Positions 34,490-46,249 of a stretch of 64,000 bases of DNA are shown here, one piece after another; positions within the stretch are counted from its first letter, which is position 1, and each line of letters starts with the position of its first letter. Source of the DNA: Epiperipatus broadwayi (Eukaryota > Onychophora > Udeonychophora > Euonychophora > Peripatidae); NCBI GenBank assembly GCA_028023455.1, contig JAQFVV010012509.1:2854001-2918000 (forward strand). Reading direction: 5' to 3'. A program made the translations under genes and the position numbers. The notes beneath the pieces are model-generated. The model was not told where the DNA came from. It made no database searches and saw only the letters and a program-made list of their open reading frames with translations.

Positions 34490-37400
34490 TGGTTCCAAAT
34501 AGCTCAACTATCTATGGAACGAGGTACGAGAAGAAATCTATGGGTTTGAACTGTCGCAACTCCCAGATTAAGAAGCACATATATATTGTAACCAACCTTC
34601 CGTGCCCCTACACTACCCATCATGCCGTACTTGTTGCGGCACTATAAATTGTAACCGTAAATTGCGTGGTCCCAACTACATAATGCAAATGCATTAAGAA
34701 TCGTAACTTCTATCACTGATCAATTCTGTTGCACATTGTCAGCTATTAAGAGCTGTGTCCAAAAGCATATCATGCTATCTATTTTATGCACAAAAGACCA
34801 CAATCGACATCTGGGGCAACTTACTACAGACCAAATTAATGATCTAACCTAACTTTATGATTTGATTTGATCGCAGCCAGGGTGTACCGCGAAGAACTAC
34901 TATAGTATTATGATAAGATACTTTAATCAAATTATAAGTGTAATGTTATTATTTTCAACCCTAATTTGCAATTTTTATTGTATGAGACCCGATGGCCGAC
35001 CATGTACAAGATGGCATAATTTGTGGAATTATATAAAATTACGAAATTTTGAATCATCTCTATGATATCTAATACAGATGCTAGTCCAGGTAAAGCTTTG
35101 CAATTAATAAACATGAATACTTGGGTTCTTTTATAATTTAATATATCATTGAGACTCTTATTGTATTGACGAATGACAATTTAAAAACGTTAAGTAAAGA
35201 TATTTAATCATATCATTATTTGGTAAATCTGTTTACAAGTTTAATAATTCATTTATGATTTTATACTAGAATCAACTACGCAAAGCCAAAATGATGGAAA
35301 AGGTATATGGGATTTTATTGTACCTCACACATCATAAACTACCAAAGACGAAAAGCATCTAAATGATTTCTCAAAATATCAATAAACTTTTATATCATGT
35401 TGACGATAGTATATATTTCAGTGTATGCTCTTCAATGTATGCTCTATCCAAAATTTATGATTTCTGATGTTATGAATGACACATAGCAACGGCACAGTAA
35501 GTTTAATTATAAATCAACGTTTATTTACAAATTTATGAACAATAAGTAATTAATTTCAATATTCTAAATAAAACATAAATAAACAAATAAAATAAATAAA
35601 TTATAATTCAATCGACTTTCTTCAATACATTTCATAGGTACAGTTTTAAAATCTAATCATACCTTATTTCACTCTAATATAATGAATATTGATGAGATTA
35701 TACGAAATTCAGCATCAAACTCATGAAATATTTAACGTCATTTCCAGATTCAATAAATCCCTACTGTACACCTATAATAATATAATAAATAATATGATGT
35801 CTGTATGATTTAGCTATAATGTAATCATTAATTAAAATGGCAATTTAAACTTACGTTCCGGTAAATAATAATCAACCAACAGTTAATTATTATGAAGTAC
35901 TTGAATAGAATGTCCTGCTACCATTTAATAATCTAACCGATAAATTATGCTTACAAATGAAAGAAGATGATTTAGCAAATTAACTAAAATACTTTGCCCA
36001 ACTTATATCTATGAAGCAAAACATATTCCTGTGGATGTATTCATCTATACGGAGGAATTATATAACACTAACGTTTTGGTGGATTTATACACCATAATAA
36101 AGCAATAAGTACAAGTACACCATTCCGCGGATTAACCACCAGTGCAAGAATGAGTGTAAAATACAAAATGGCAATAAAGTAATCTGCGGATTAACCACCA
36201 GCACAGATTAATGCCCTTTACATTCTAAACAACATTACGGTTTACTTCACATTAAAGTGCAAAATCATCCCCTTCAGTTATTCTGATCATTCAAAAAACA
36301 TTAAAACTCTAGCAAATGTGGGTTCTTGCATAATAAATGTTACGCTAATCAGGACAATTAATGTACTAATTTATTTTTCTTAAAGTAAAAACATGTATAA
36401 TATAATATAAGTAATATTAGTATAGGAATATAAATCTGGAAAGACTAACAAAATACCCCACAAAGATTAATACGTCTCATGAATTCATTTAGTACTTTTT
36501 AAGCTTTTCCGCAAGCGCTATTTTCTTGAATAAATATTTTATTCAACCCCTATTACTTAAACCTAATAAAACATAACTTATGAACTTCACATGCAAGTTC
36601 ATATAACTATAAATTAAAGCAATGAATTATTTATCAAATACATAAAATTTAACAGGTGTGTGTATGTTATAAATTAAACGTATCGCATTTTATAGTTCAA
36701 CACATGAATTAGAGTAGGTGTGTGTATCACAAATTGGATTACATAGCATTTTATAACTCTAAATATGATCCGTGGAATCCAGGTACGATGTGTCGAGTAA
36801 CAAATACACGAAGCAATAGCTATAATTATAGTTAAATTCCATATATGCAATTTTATCCATTTTTATTAGTTATTATACTCACTATTAGATTGACGATTTT
36901 ACGTGGCTCCATAAACGAGAAACAATTTCAAAAACGGGACATGCAGAACTTAAATGAAAATGTTTTTCATAAGTCATTAATCTCTACATCTCTCTATTAA
37001 AATGTTCCAAGTTTATTAAATCCATGCTAATATTTATTCATCCACGCTTAAATCTAGGAATACCAATTATAGCAGTTACTTTAATCATTTCAAACCGACG
37101 TTAAATTTAGAAAATAGCTTTGATTAACTATTTTGAAGACGGTTTATTATCCAAATGTTAAACAAATTAACTAGCAAATATTACTGGCATTGTAAAGTTA
37201 AATATCAATCAATATTATATTTTATCAGAATTAAAAAACGGAAATATTAAAATATTTTGATAACTTTAACGCTTTACTTTAACTTAAAATTCTTCTTTTT
37301 AAAAAAACAAATTCTCATATTCATAAAACTTCTGTAATTAAAATACTTATTTAATTTTTCCAAATTGTAGAATAATAAATATTTCAAAACATACCAAAAT

Positions 37401-39800
37401 CTTGTATTTAATTCTTTCAAACTTAAACTGGGAAGCTTCGACATTTTAAAAATGTAATATTGGAAAATGTTACCGGTGATTTGGTCCACTTGGCCAGTCG
37501 ACTTGAACAGACCTTTAAATTTAGTGATTCATCTTAATTAGACACCACTAAGTTATTTTATGTTTATAGCAAATTTTGTGGTAATCTATTTACTTATTAA
37601 CGATTTCAAAATAAGCTCAGCAAATTTACACCATTTGCCTTTACCATTTCTTTTCTTTCTCCCTCCAAAAACAAACAGACGATCTTCTCTTAAATTCGCG
37701 CTCTTTTATTACATTGAGACGCATACGTAATTGCTGTATTTATTTAATAATTTATTTTAATTGAACAAATGGTTTTATTTTAATTCAATAGAAATAATAA
37801 TTTAAGATTACTTTAAATGAATAAAATAAAATATTATTATTTTTAATAACATTTTATCAAATTTTAATATGTTGTAAAAATTTTAAAAAGTTAAACATTT
37901 TGATGTGAGTTAGCATATGGAATGAAGCAAATTTAAATTTATTAAAATAATATAAGAGAGTAATCTGTTCAAATGCGAATCAAGCCAACCAAATCACCAA
38001 GAGAAGAAAGAGAAATTTTTATACCAGTTACATCAATTAATATATTTTATACTAAAATATATGGTTACAATATATATTTAAAGATAGGCTAAATGTCAGT
38101 AACACAGTATGACTGGATGTCCCTAACGACATGAAATATAATTTACTGCTTTAAAAATAAATGACCCTTGTTTGAGTACTATAATTTAGACACATAATAC
38201 GCTATGCAGTTATAATATACAGAGAGAGATTTACATTTCATTTACTTAAAATATACTTGAAGATTTTATATAGCAAAAGAAACATTAAGATTTAGATTTC
38301 AAATTAATAAAATATATGTTAAGATTTGATTTAGTAAAAGAAACATTAAGATTCACCCTCTTCCCTTTCCTACTATTTAAAATAATTCAATCCCACCTTC
38401 ATGGATTTTACAATAACTGGAATACATAGCATATATTTTAAGAATATAAAAAAAGAAAATAACTAGTAGTTATATATATAAAACAATTAAGTCACCTTTT
38501 TTTAGAATTAAATAAATAATATTTTAATAAGATTTCAAAGTGTTAATTAGCTTAAGTTCTGGATTTACCCTGGGTAGAAAATCCAGTGTTAAACAAATAT
38601 ATTTTTATCATCAATAAAATGTTGACTCGAAAAACAATCTGGTGAGCGTATTAATTAATAATGCGTTATGTTTTAAAAGGGGACGTTAATAACTTGCTTC
38701 ATGAAGGTTTACTTAAAAGGAAGAAAAGATTTTACAAAATTCAACTCGTCAGATTGTTAGAGATTGGCAGAATAATAATAATAAAAGCATATATATAAAA
38801 TCAAGTAATAAATAACTATAAATAATTGACCGCACCAAAGTTAAGGAAAGTTAGAGCATATGAGAGAAAATTAGATTTAAAGAAATCATTTGAGAGCAAT
38901 TTACTTATATATAGAAATTAACTAAGAACAAATTACATATTAACCAAAACAAAGTTAAATACATTAGAAGACATTGATAGATAAGTTAGGTTAGATTTAG
39001 TTTGCGGTGACGGCTTGAAAAGTTACCTGGCAATTTTAAGAGTCCGATTTAAAATATTGCATGTGCACGGCAATTGAAATGAAAGTTCTTAAATAACTGC
39101 AAGCTTCTATTAGCATTAAAGTTCTTAGGTCGGGCTTTTACTTCCTCTTGGGCAGCAGAATGAGATGGCCGCTGAAGATGATGACCAACCGGGCCGAGAA
39201 GTGATGGATTTACAGCTACATTATTTAAGTTTCAAGTGACGTGTAATACGTTTACAATCAGTTCTCTCAATAGTAGCTAATCTAATCTGTCCTCAAAATT
39301 CAGTCATTTTATACTTTTTCTTTATCGGTTGTTTTTGAAGATGCAACAGTAAGATAACGTCCAAAAATAAATTCAAATCTATTTCCAGATTAGATTTGAC
39401 AACATATTTATACAAAAGAAAATCTTTAATGTACTTAATCCCATTTATTTTAAGTAAAACTTTAATTAAAAATACCTCCCCCAGATTAAAACAATAGTGT
39501 TTCCAACCCTTAATTATTTTTAGACAATCAACTGTAGCATCTTCCATATTGCATTTTATAAAAATATACAGTTTAATAGAAAAAGTACTTTAAAAAGAAA
39601 AAGTTTAAAAAATGACATATAATAAAATATTTACAAAAAAATCAATATTGTTAGTAAGTTTTTGCTCCTATATATATATTTGAATCGCACCTATAATACT
39701 TTAAAAAAGAACTAATAATTAATAATAGAATTAATAGTCATAAAATTAATAATAAAATGTTATTGAAAGTTAAAATTGATAAATTTAGGCGCACATTTCA
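34490..39800. other. Intron sequence without recognised genes
   Basis: Small direct repeats occur: GCGGATTAACCACCAG at about 36127 and 36182, and an AGGTGTGTGTAT unit at 36654 and 36716. 39000-39260 is relatively GC-rich (ACCAACCGGGCCGAGAAGTG) but has no long frame. Confidence 0.4.
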
Positions 39801-39805
39801 AATAC

Positions 39806-41325
39806 ACACCTGGGTCTCGTTTTACGCGATAGATAGGTTCGCGCAGAAATAGACGTAACTTACATTGAAAAGGGGGGGATGCGGTCTGTGATTTTTCAAA
39901 ATTCGCGCAAAAAAAAAAATAAGGAAATAAAATATGACTAATAAAAAATTTCAAAAAAATTGATACAAGACAAACTTTTTTTAACTATAATATTTAATTT
40001 TATTCAAAATAATATATTTTTATGCATAATTTACATTTTTTTATACACGTTTTAATTATTATAGCCATTTGCCAAAAACACGTTCATTTGCAAACAACTA
40101 GCGCCAACTTCACACTCATGGTGTGACAATGGTTTTCTGGTGACAACGTAATTAGTAATTAATCTTTGAGACGATGATTTTATTAATTGTTTATGAAACT
40201 AACAACTAAAAATTAAATTCTTATTTTTGTCTTTAATTTTCAATTCTGTTTAAAAATCAAATTTCAAATCACATTATTTCAAGTCGCCGTAAGTAATTTT
40301 TAAATTGTTAATTACAATTAAAAATCAGATTTTAATTTTTAATTCTCAAATTTAATTGTGCCCACTGCTATTACTGACCTTTTAAAAATAAACTTGTGGA
40401 TACTAAATGATTAATAATTGATTATGTTCTTTTTTAAAAAGCAAAAACAGAATGTGATTTAAAATGCAAAATTAACACGCACAATGTTTGAACAAATTTA
40501 CATTATAATCTTGTAAAATTTAATGTGTGTATACATAAAATGTGGAAATCATGATTTTAATTTCATTATTGCATAAAATCTTACTATTATAAAGCACTGA
40601 AAATATTGTAATTACTAAGTTGAAAGTCGCATTCCTATAATGCATGGGTGGGCAATTGTTTTGGCTCAGGGGCCGCAGAGGGCCACATCGGGGGGCACTT
40701 TTTTGAAGCGAAGGTTAGCGGAGGGCCGCATCAAGGGCCACTTTGTGGAAGTGAACGTTAGTGGAGGACCGTATCTTTTTTTCATGACACAATAAACACA
40801 CTGCTTTATTCCCTGTATTACCAAAGAAATATTTGCTTGTCCATTCTTCATTAAACATATGACATTCATCACCAATTATTACATTTTTTCGGAGGATTCA
40901 TAGTTTCACTAAAGTTGGAAATGTATATATTTGCTAATGCAAAGACAAAATTGAAATTAACCAGATCAACTGGAAAAACACTGCACATCATATCTACACT
41001 GTACATATGTATTGACATGGCCATCCTAGTTGAAAATATGAGACAAATCTTCGGTCACACATGGGAAGAAAATCTCAGTTCAAGGCCGATTTTTCTGATT
41101 GTCTTGGTGGGCCGCATAAAAACTCTTAGTGGACCACATGTGGCCCCCAGGCTGCTATTTGCCCACCCCTGCTATAATGTGCTATTACTTTCAATGTAAC
41201 CTAAGTGCGCAAAATTTATTATTTAAAGTAATAGCGCAATATCGGAGTTCGACTTCCGGTGAAACACGAATCACGTAACTTCAAAATCGTGTTAAATAAG
41301 TCCGCGTAAAAAGAGACCCAGGTGT
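39806..41325. mobile_element. TIR DNA transposon remnant of unknown superfamily, carrying a nested hAT
   Basis: Termini read ACACCTGGGTCTCGTTTTAC on the left and, inverted, ACACCTGGGTCTCTTTTTAC on the right, each followed by GCG. ATAC flanks both sides (39802-39805 and 41326-41329), a possible 4-bp duplication. Subterminal regions share CGTAACTT and GCGCA motifs. No transposase recognised. A hAT element lies inside at 40643-41171, so the host element is about 990 bp. Confidence 0.75.
40643..41171. mobile_element. Non-autonomous hAT element, 529 bp, nested
   Basis: Ends are CATGGGTGGGCAA and, inverted, CAGGGGTGGGCAA, with further subterminal similarity (GGCTCAGGGGCCG against GCCTGGGGGCCAC). 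A perfect 8-bp target-site duplication CTATAATG flanks it (40635-40642 and 41172-41179). Two short frames inside (for example MEMYIFANAKTKLKL) may be residues of a transposase but lack a recognisable RNase H-like or dimerisation motif. Confidence 0.92.
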
Positions 41326-41329
41326 ATAC

Positions 41330-42880
41330 ATAACATATATATACATGACAAAAGGAACGGGATAAGATATAGGATTTAAATATAGGTTAGTAGGTAGAAA
41401 CATGAAGCACAATCTTAAGCTAAGATTGACTGCTTCAATAGTTAAGTATTCAATAAATGCTGGGCTTGAGTTTGTATTTTAGATTTAATGTCTGAATGTC
41501 CTAGCATCTCACTGACAAGAGCCATTAGCTCAAAACTGGTTTGGGAGTAAAGATAATTCTACATAGAGATTTTAAATGCTTTATCTTTGAAAAAACCTTG
41601 TTTAGAGCTAGTAGCATGCTCATTAAATTACATAAGTATTAGTTTTGATATTTATGCATTAATAGGCATGATATGACATTTTATGTTTTTTATATTATAA
41701 GTTAACTTATTATCAAAAAATAATAATAAATAAAGTGGAAATATTATAATTAATTTTTGCAGAAATTTTTAAAAAAAATCTATAAATATTAAATACCATC
41801 GCTTCTTGTCAGCCATTTTGTTTTAAATATTTATTGCGTGCCTCTGAAACTGTATAATTAAAAAAATGGCTGCAAAGCTTGGTAGACAGGATATTGCTTT
41901 TTATGATTTGTTTATGGAGCATTTTAATTTTTTTTTTCATATATTAAACAATTGTGATAATTATTTATTCAAGAGGTGCATAAAAAAAATCTAATATAAT
42001 CTTTTTACCTAAAAAATAAATAAGAAGATAGGGTATTAGCATAGTAAGACATTGACCTTTTATCTTGTAAGTGTAATAGCACTAGATAATTTCTATTTGG
42101 TATTCTGAAATTAGAATATGTTCACAAAACTATTTTTTTATTTTTTTGGGCTTGGTAGATGTGATGATATTGAATGTATTTTTGTAAGATTATATCTTTG
42201 TTAGGTTGGGCATGTAAAAACAGTGAATGAATTGCAACATATTTTTCAAAGAATTATGTTACAGTGAACTTGAATAGTTTTATGGGAAAGGAAGGACTTA
42301 TTTAGGTTATAAAAATTATCTCAAAAAAATACTATAAAAATGTATGGTGTTACTTGTTCTAGAAGTTGATATTAATTAACAAATTAAAGTAACAGGCTTA
42401 GGACTTTCAGATAGCTACTGGCTCATAGGTTGTCATGCTAACCATCTAATTACTTAGTAGTATCTTAATTATTCATAGCTAGATGTTAAAACTAGGATAA
42501 AAAATTTGCTAAATTCTCATTGTCTGGAAATTTATTCAATTTATGTAATTATTATCTTCTTGATGATTTCTTTTTTAAGAGTTGATGGAGAAAGTTTTGC
42601 CCTTTAATGGGTTATTCAAGAATTGTTTTATCTTTTTTATTTATATACTTTGTATTATATAATATTAAAAATAATTTGTCTAATAGAATTTACATCAACA
42701 TTAAGGATATCAATTTCAGATTTTACTTTTAAAGCAAATTAAAGTTGTTTAATTATGCATAGTTATCACAGATGTTTTTCATATATTTTGATATTACTTT
42801 ATGAAAAATCAATTGGGTTACTAATGTTTAGTATTAATTTCAGTGAATTTTTTCAATATTCTGTAAAATTGTATTATATT
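41330..42880. other. Intron sequence without recognised genes
   Basis: AT-rich, no supported feature. Confidence 0.5.
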
Positions 42881-42882
42881 TA

Positions 42883-44234
42883 TACAGGGTGTCCATAAAG
42901 CCCGTGTGCAATTTAAAAAATTTATAACTTTACTAGTTAGTATTTGTGATAGAAAAAATCTGTAAAAAGTATTAGAAAGCTTAATGTGCCTAGTTTTAAG
43001 TAAAATTATTTAGTAAGCTCTTCGACACAATAATTTAATAATTTTTTGAAACTTTAAAAATACTTCTTTTTCAGAATAACATGATCTGTGGTTTCAACTG
43101 AAGAAAAAGTAAACTGTGTCCTTTGGTTCACTGAACTGAAATCTACGGTTGCTGTAGAAAGAAAGTTTAGAACTGAAAGCAGTAAAGAACCACCTCATAG
43201 GAACTCTATTGACAAATGGATGAAAAAATCAGACAGGCGCAATCCATGTTAACCTGTGGTCTGGTAAGCCACATGTCAGCAAAGAAAGTGTAGCATCCAT
43301 TGAACAATCCTTTTAGGTAAGTCCAAGAAAGAGAGCTAAGCCAAAGTCCACTGTTTATAAGATTATGCAGAAAAGACTTTACATGAAACCTTTCAAAATT
43401 TCAATTGCATCAAATGTTGTTAGAAGAAGACTATCAAGCACAGCTAACTTTCTGCCATCACTTCAATGAAAAACTTAGCATGTTGATGCATTTGTGAGTA
43501 GTTTACTGCTCTCTGATGAAGCAACATTTCACATTAGTGGCAAGATCAACAGGCATAATTGCCAGATTTGGGGAATTGAAAACCCAAATGAAACTGTTGA
43601 ACACGAAAGAGATGCTCCTAAAATTAATGTGTGGTATGCTTTGGGGAAAAATCAAATCATAGGGCCATACTTTTTTGAAGGTCATATTATTAATGGTGAC
43701 ATCTACTTAGATATGTTGCAGAATCATTTTATTCCCACTTTGAGTAATTAGGACTGAAAGATGTTACAGTATTTCAACCAGATGGAGCTCCTTGCCACTT
43801 TGCTCTGAATGTTAGACAGTTTCTAAATCAGAAATTTCCTAACAGATGGATTGGAAGAGGTGGATCATTTTTTTGGCCTCCACCTTCGCCAGACTTTGAC
43901 TTCATTAGATTTTTTTTATTGGGTATATGTGAAAACAATAGAGTATGTAACCAAACCTCAATCAATAGAAGACTTGAAAGCTAAAATAACTAATGTGATT
44001 TCAGGCATTACTGTAAATCAATTGGCAAATGTTTTTAGAGAATTACAAAATTGTATTACCTTTTGTATTACTTACTAATTGATGGTGGAGATGTGGAAAC
44101 TTAATAAAATGCAATAAAACAACAAAAAATATAGATTTTCTTATTTCTAATATATTCTACATAATTTCTCTATTACAAATACTAATAAAGTTATAAATTT
44201 TTTAAATTGCCATGGATTTAATAGACATCCTGTA
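42883..44234 (+). mobile_element. Tc1/mariner-like transposon, nearly full length, DD41D type
   Basis: 1352 bp between TA target duplications. Inverted termini TACAGGGTGTCCATAAAG (left) and TACAGGATGTCTATTAAA (right, inverted). Similarity continues inward through CAATTTAAAAAATTTATAAC over roughly 70-80 bp. It contains one transposase frame in the plus orientation, broken by stops and indels. Inserted in MKS1 intron 1 in the same orientation as the gene. Confidence 0.95.
43091..44078 (+). pseudogene. Mariner-like transposase, inactivated (DD41D)
   Basis: DDE transposase that would cut and rejoin the element ends. Order: N-terminal helix-turn-helix region (STEEKVNCVLWFTELKS; PPHRNSIDKWMKK); AKPKSTVYKIMQKRL; first catalytic Asp in LLSDEATFHISG (about 43505); RHNCQIWG; APKINVWYALGKNQIIGPYF; second Asp in PDGAPCHFAL (about 43780); WPPPSPD; third Asp in LTSLDFFYW (about 43910). 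Counting across one frame change gives 41 residues between the second and third Asp, unlike the 34 of classical mariner and like rosa-type DD41D elements. Stops occur at about 43250, 43318, 43468 and 43749, and a frameshift lies near 43895. Part of the N-terminal linker is deleted. Confidence 0.9.
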
Positions 44235-44239
44235 TATAA

Positions 44240-45360
44240 TTACAGGCAATGGATTAATGATTATTATTATTACTGGTAATAATAGCTGAGCGACTTTTTA
44301 TCAATAATGTCACATGACTTTCTCATATAGTATAGTGTGATACAATGATCTAATCTCTGACCAGTTTTTGACTTTTGCTTTTGTCAGTAATGATTAGAAT
44401 TCAGAGCTGGTACAAATGCACTTATGCCTTTAGTAGCCACTCACATTGATATTTCAAAAATTCTAGATTTCGAACTGAAGCCAGTTTTTTTACATTGTTA
44501 CATTTATCAGAGACCAGCAAGTTAACTTGCATTCAGAACATTAGTTTTTGGATTTCATGCTAGTGGTTTGAATATTATAAAGGAATAAAAGATGACTTTT
44601 AGATGCATAAGTGCATTAGTTCTCGATTTGAATCCTAGTTCTCAATGAAGAAGACAAAGCCCAACACCAGTCTGAAGATGGTTATATTAGAGCATTATAC
44701 TAGACAAGCTTACAGTAAATAGCTTTTGAATAGAACTAAGAAATGTGTTCTTGGATTAATGATTATTATTAATCATTTATTAAGGTAGACATTATTATAT
44801 AATTTTTATCTTTTTTCAGGTGTGTATATTATGAAATAGAAAATTTAAGTATATCTAATACGTAAATCACTTCATGTATTATTTTATGTTGAAAAATTTT
44901 TGTTACTAAATCCTACTTTTAAGTGAACAAAAATAGAACTAGGTAATAAAATGTATTTTGACCATAAAACAGTCTTGAAATAGTCCATTTCAGGACATAA
45001 GTCTCCATAAGATTCTCATAGAATGAATGTAGTCTGTTAAGAAAAAAAACATTACCATTTTTGCCAATGTCTGGTTGGTTAGTTATGATTTGTGTAATTT
45101 TTCTATCTATTTTGTAAGTTTGACTACCTTGATAGTAATTTTTTGACCAATATAGAATTGCTAAATAAAATCTTAATTAATTTTTAAGATGTATATGACC
45201 CAATTTGAATCTTAGTTAAAGAAAAGTCTGGGAGTGTATTGCTGTTTCTTGAATCTGTTTTGAACATATATATTGTACCGGTCATTTTTTCACTTCTTTT
45301 GATCATCAAGGGTGCCACTATGTCACTAATGATCTACTTTAGCAAGAGGGGATTATACAC
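44240..45360. other. Intron sequence without recognised genes
   Basis: GATTTGAATCC at about 44618 resembles a B box, but no A box is convincing. TGTACCGGTCA at 45275 is the end motif of the SINE-like family, here without a body. Confidence 0.3.
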
Positions 45361-45365
45361 ATAAG

Positions 45366-45745
45366 TGGAAAAATGTGGGTGATTTAGTCTGCAGGTTGTG
45401 TAAGGAAGGCATAGAAAATATTAGGCATCTGGTAATTGAATGTAAATGCCTGAAGGCAGAAAGGGTACAAATAATAAAGTTGTGGAAGAATAAATATAAA
45501 CAAAGTGATTATACAGAAAGTGGGTTATTGATTTTTATGCTGGATTTGGGAAAAGATAAGTGGGATTTAGATATAAAAGCTATGGAGTTGACAAAGATTA
45601 TGTTGTGGAAATGGGATGGAGCAGGATATGGGAAAAAATAGTGTGGGGAATGGAAAGGGATGGTTAAGTGGCTAACAGGTTTCTCTGGGCATAGTTGCTG
45701 AAAGTTTCTTGACTCCATGTAAGGAGAAGTCACAGTGCATAACAT
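45366..45745 (+). pseudogene. LINE C-terminal tail with zinc knuckle (family A), uninterrupted copy
   Basis: The longest clean copy. It encodes CRLCKEGIENIRHLVIEC (CX2CX8HX4C knuckle), then LKAERVQIIKLWKNKYKQSD and a tail ending KWDGAGYGKK before a stop at 45641. The untranslated part to 45745 ends AAGGAGAAGTCACAGTGCAT. It serves as the empty-site reference for the copy split at 9005/11987. 5'-truncated, with no polymerase palm. Confidence 0.78.
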
Positions 45746-46000
45746 CATATAGAAAATTTAATTTATAGTGATCAATAATTTAACAATGATGATGAATGCT
45801 ACCAGCTAAACCCAGGGAGAGAAAGAGATCTTTAACATTATTCAGTCAATTGAGAAAAGAATACAGAGACAAAGTCAGCCAAAATCATTTTAAATAATTT
45901 CATAGTTTATTAAATTTATAATAATAAATTTTAAGCAAACAAATTATGAAAGATTACTCTAATCTGAGTATTGAAACTTTAAACACCCTGGCAGATATGT

Positions 46001-46243
46001 TCATTTTCTCACCTTAGGTGTAAAAAAAAGGGATTTGTAATATCTTCCTGCCAGTGATTTATAAAAACCAATTCCAGTTTCCCTATTTTGAGGTTTCAAA
46101 AATAAAGCAGTCTTGTAAGGAATATAATGAAACAGTGCAGGCGAGCTTTCCTTGGCCAGTAATAGAGCATCTGGACCAAGAATGTCATATCTGGAGAATA
46201 GTTCATGATTAACCACATTCAAGGTCATCAAGATTGACTCCAA
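46001..46243 (-). other. Unidentified open frame, possible exon or element fragment
   Basis: 80 codons open on the minus strand with unusually balanced composition for this DNA (NHELFSRYDILGPDALLLAK, then KPQNRETGIGFYKSL). A good donor-like AAG/GTGAGA follows FFTPK. The best acceptor-like site upstream (TTTAACATTACAG, about 46270 inverted) would put TAA in frame. I do not recognise the sequence. Confidence 0.25.
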
Positions 46244-46249
46244 GACAAG

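Noticed and set aside
34360-34647. 95-codon frame over the minisatellite
   Set aside because: Open by chance through the 65-bp repeats; the repeats fall in different frames and no family is recognisable.
38980-39000. Arthropod-type telomeric TTAGG repeat
   Set aside because: Only an isolated GTTAGGTTAG, not an array.
43510-43530. CTGATGA as a possible further hammerhead core
   Set aside because: It encodes the SDEA catalytic motif of the mariner transposase, and no GAAA or pairing arms follow at the right spacing.
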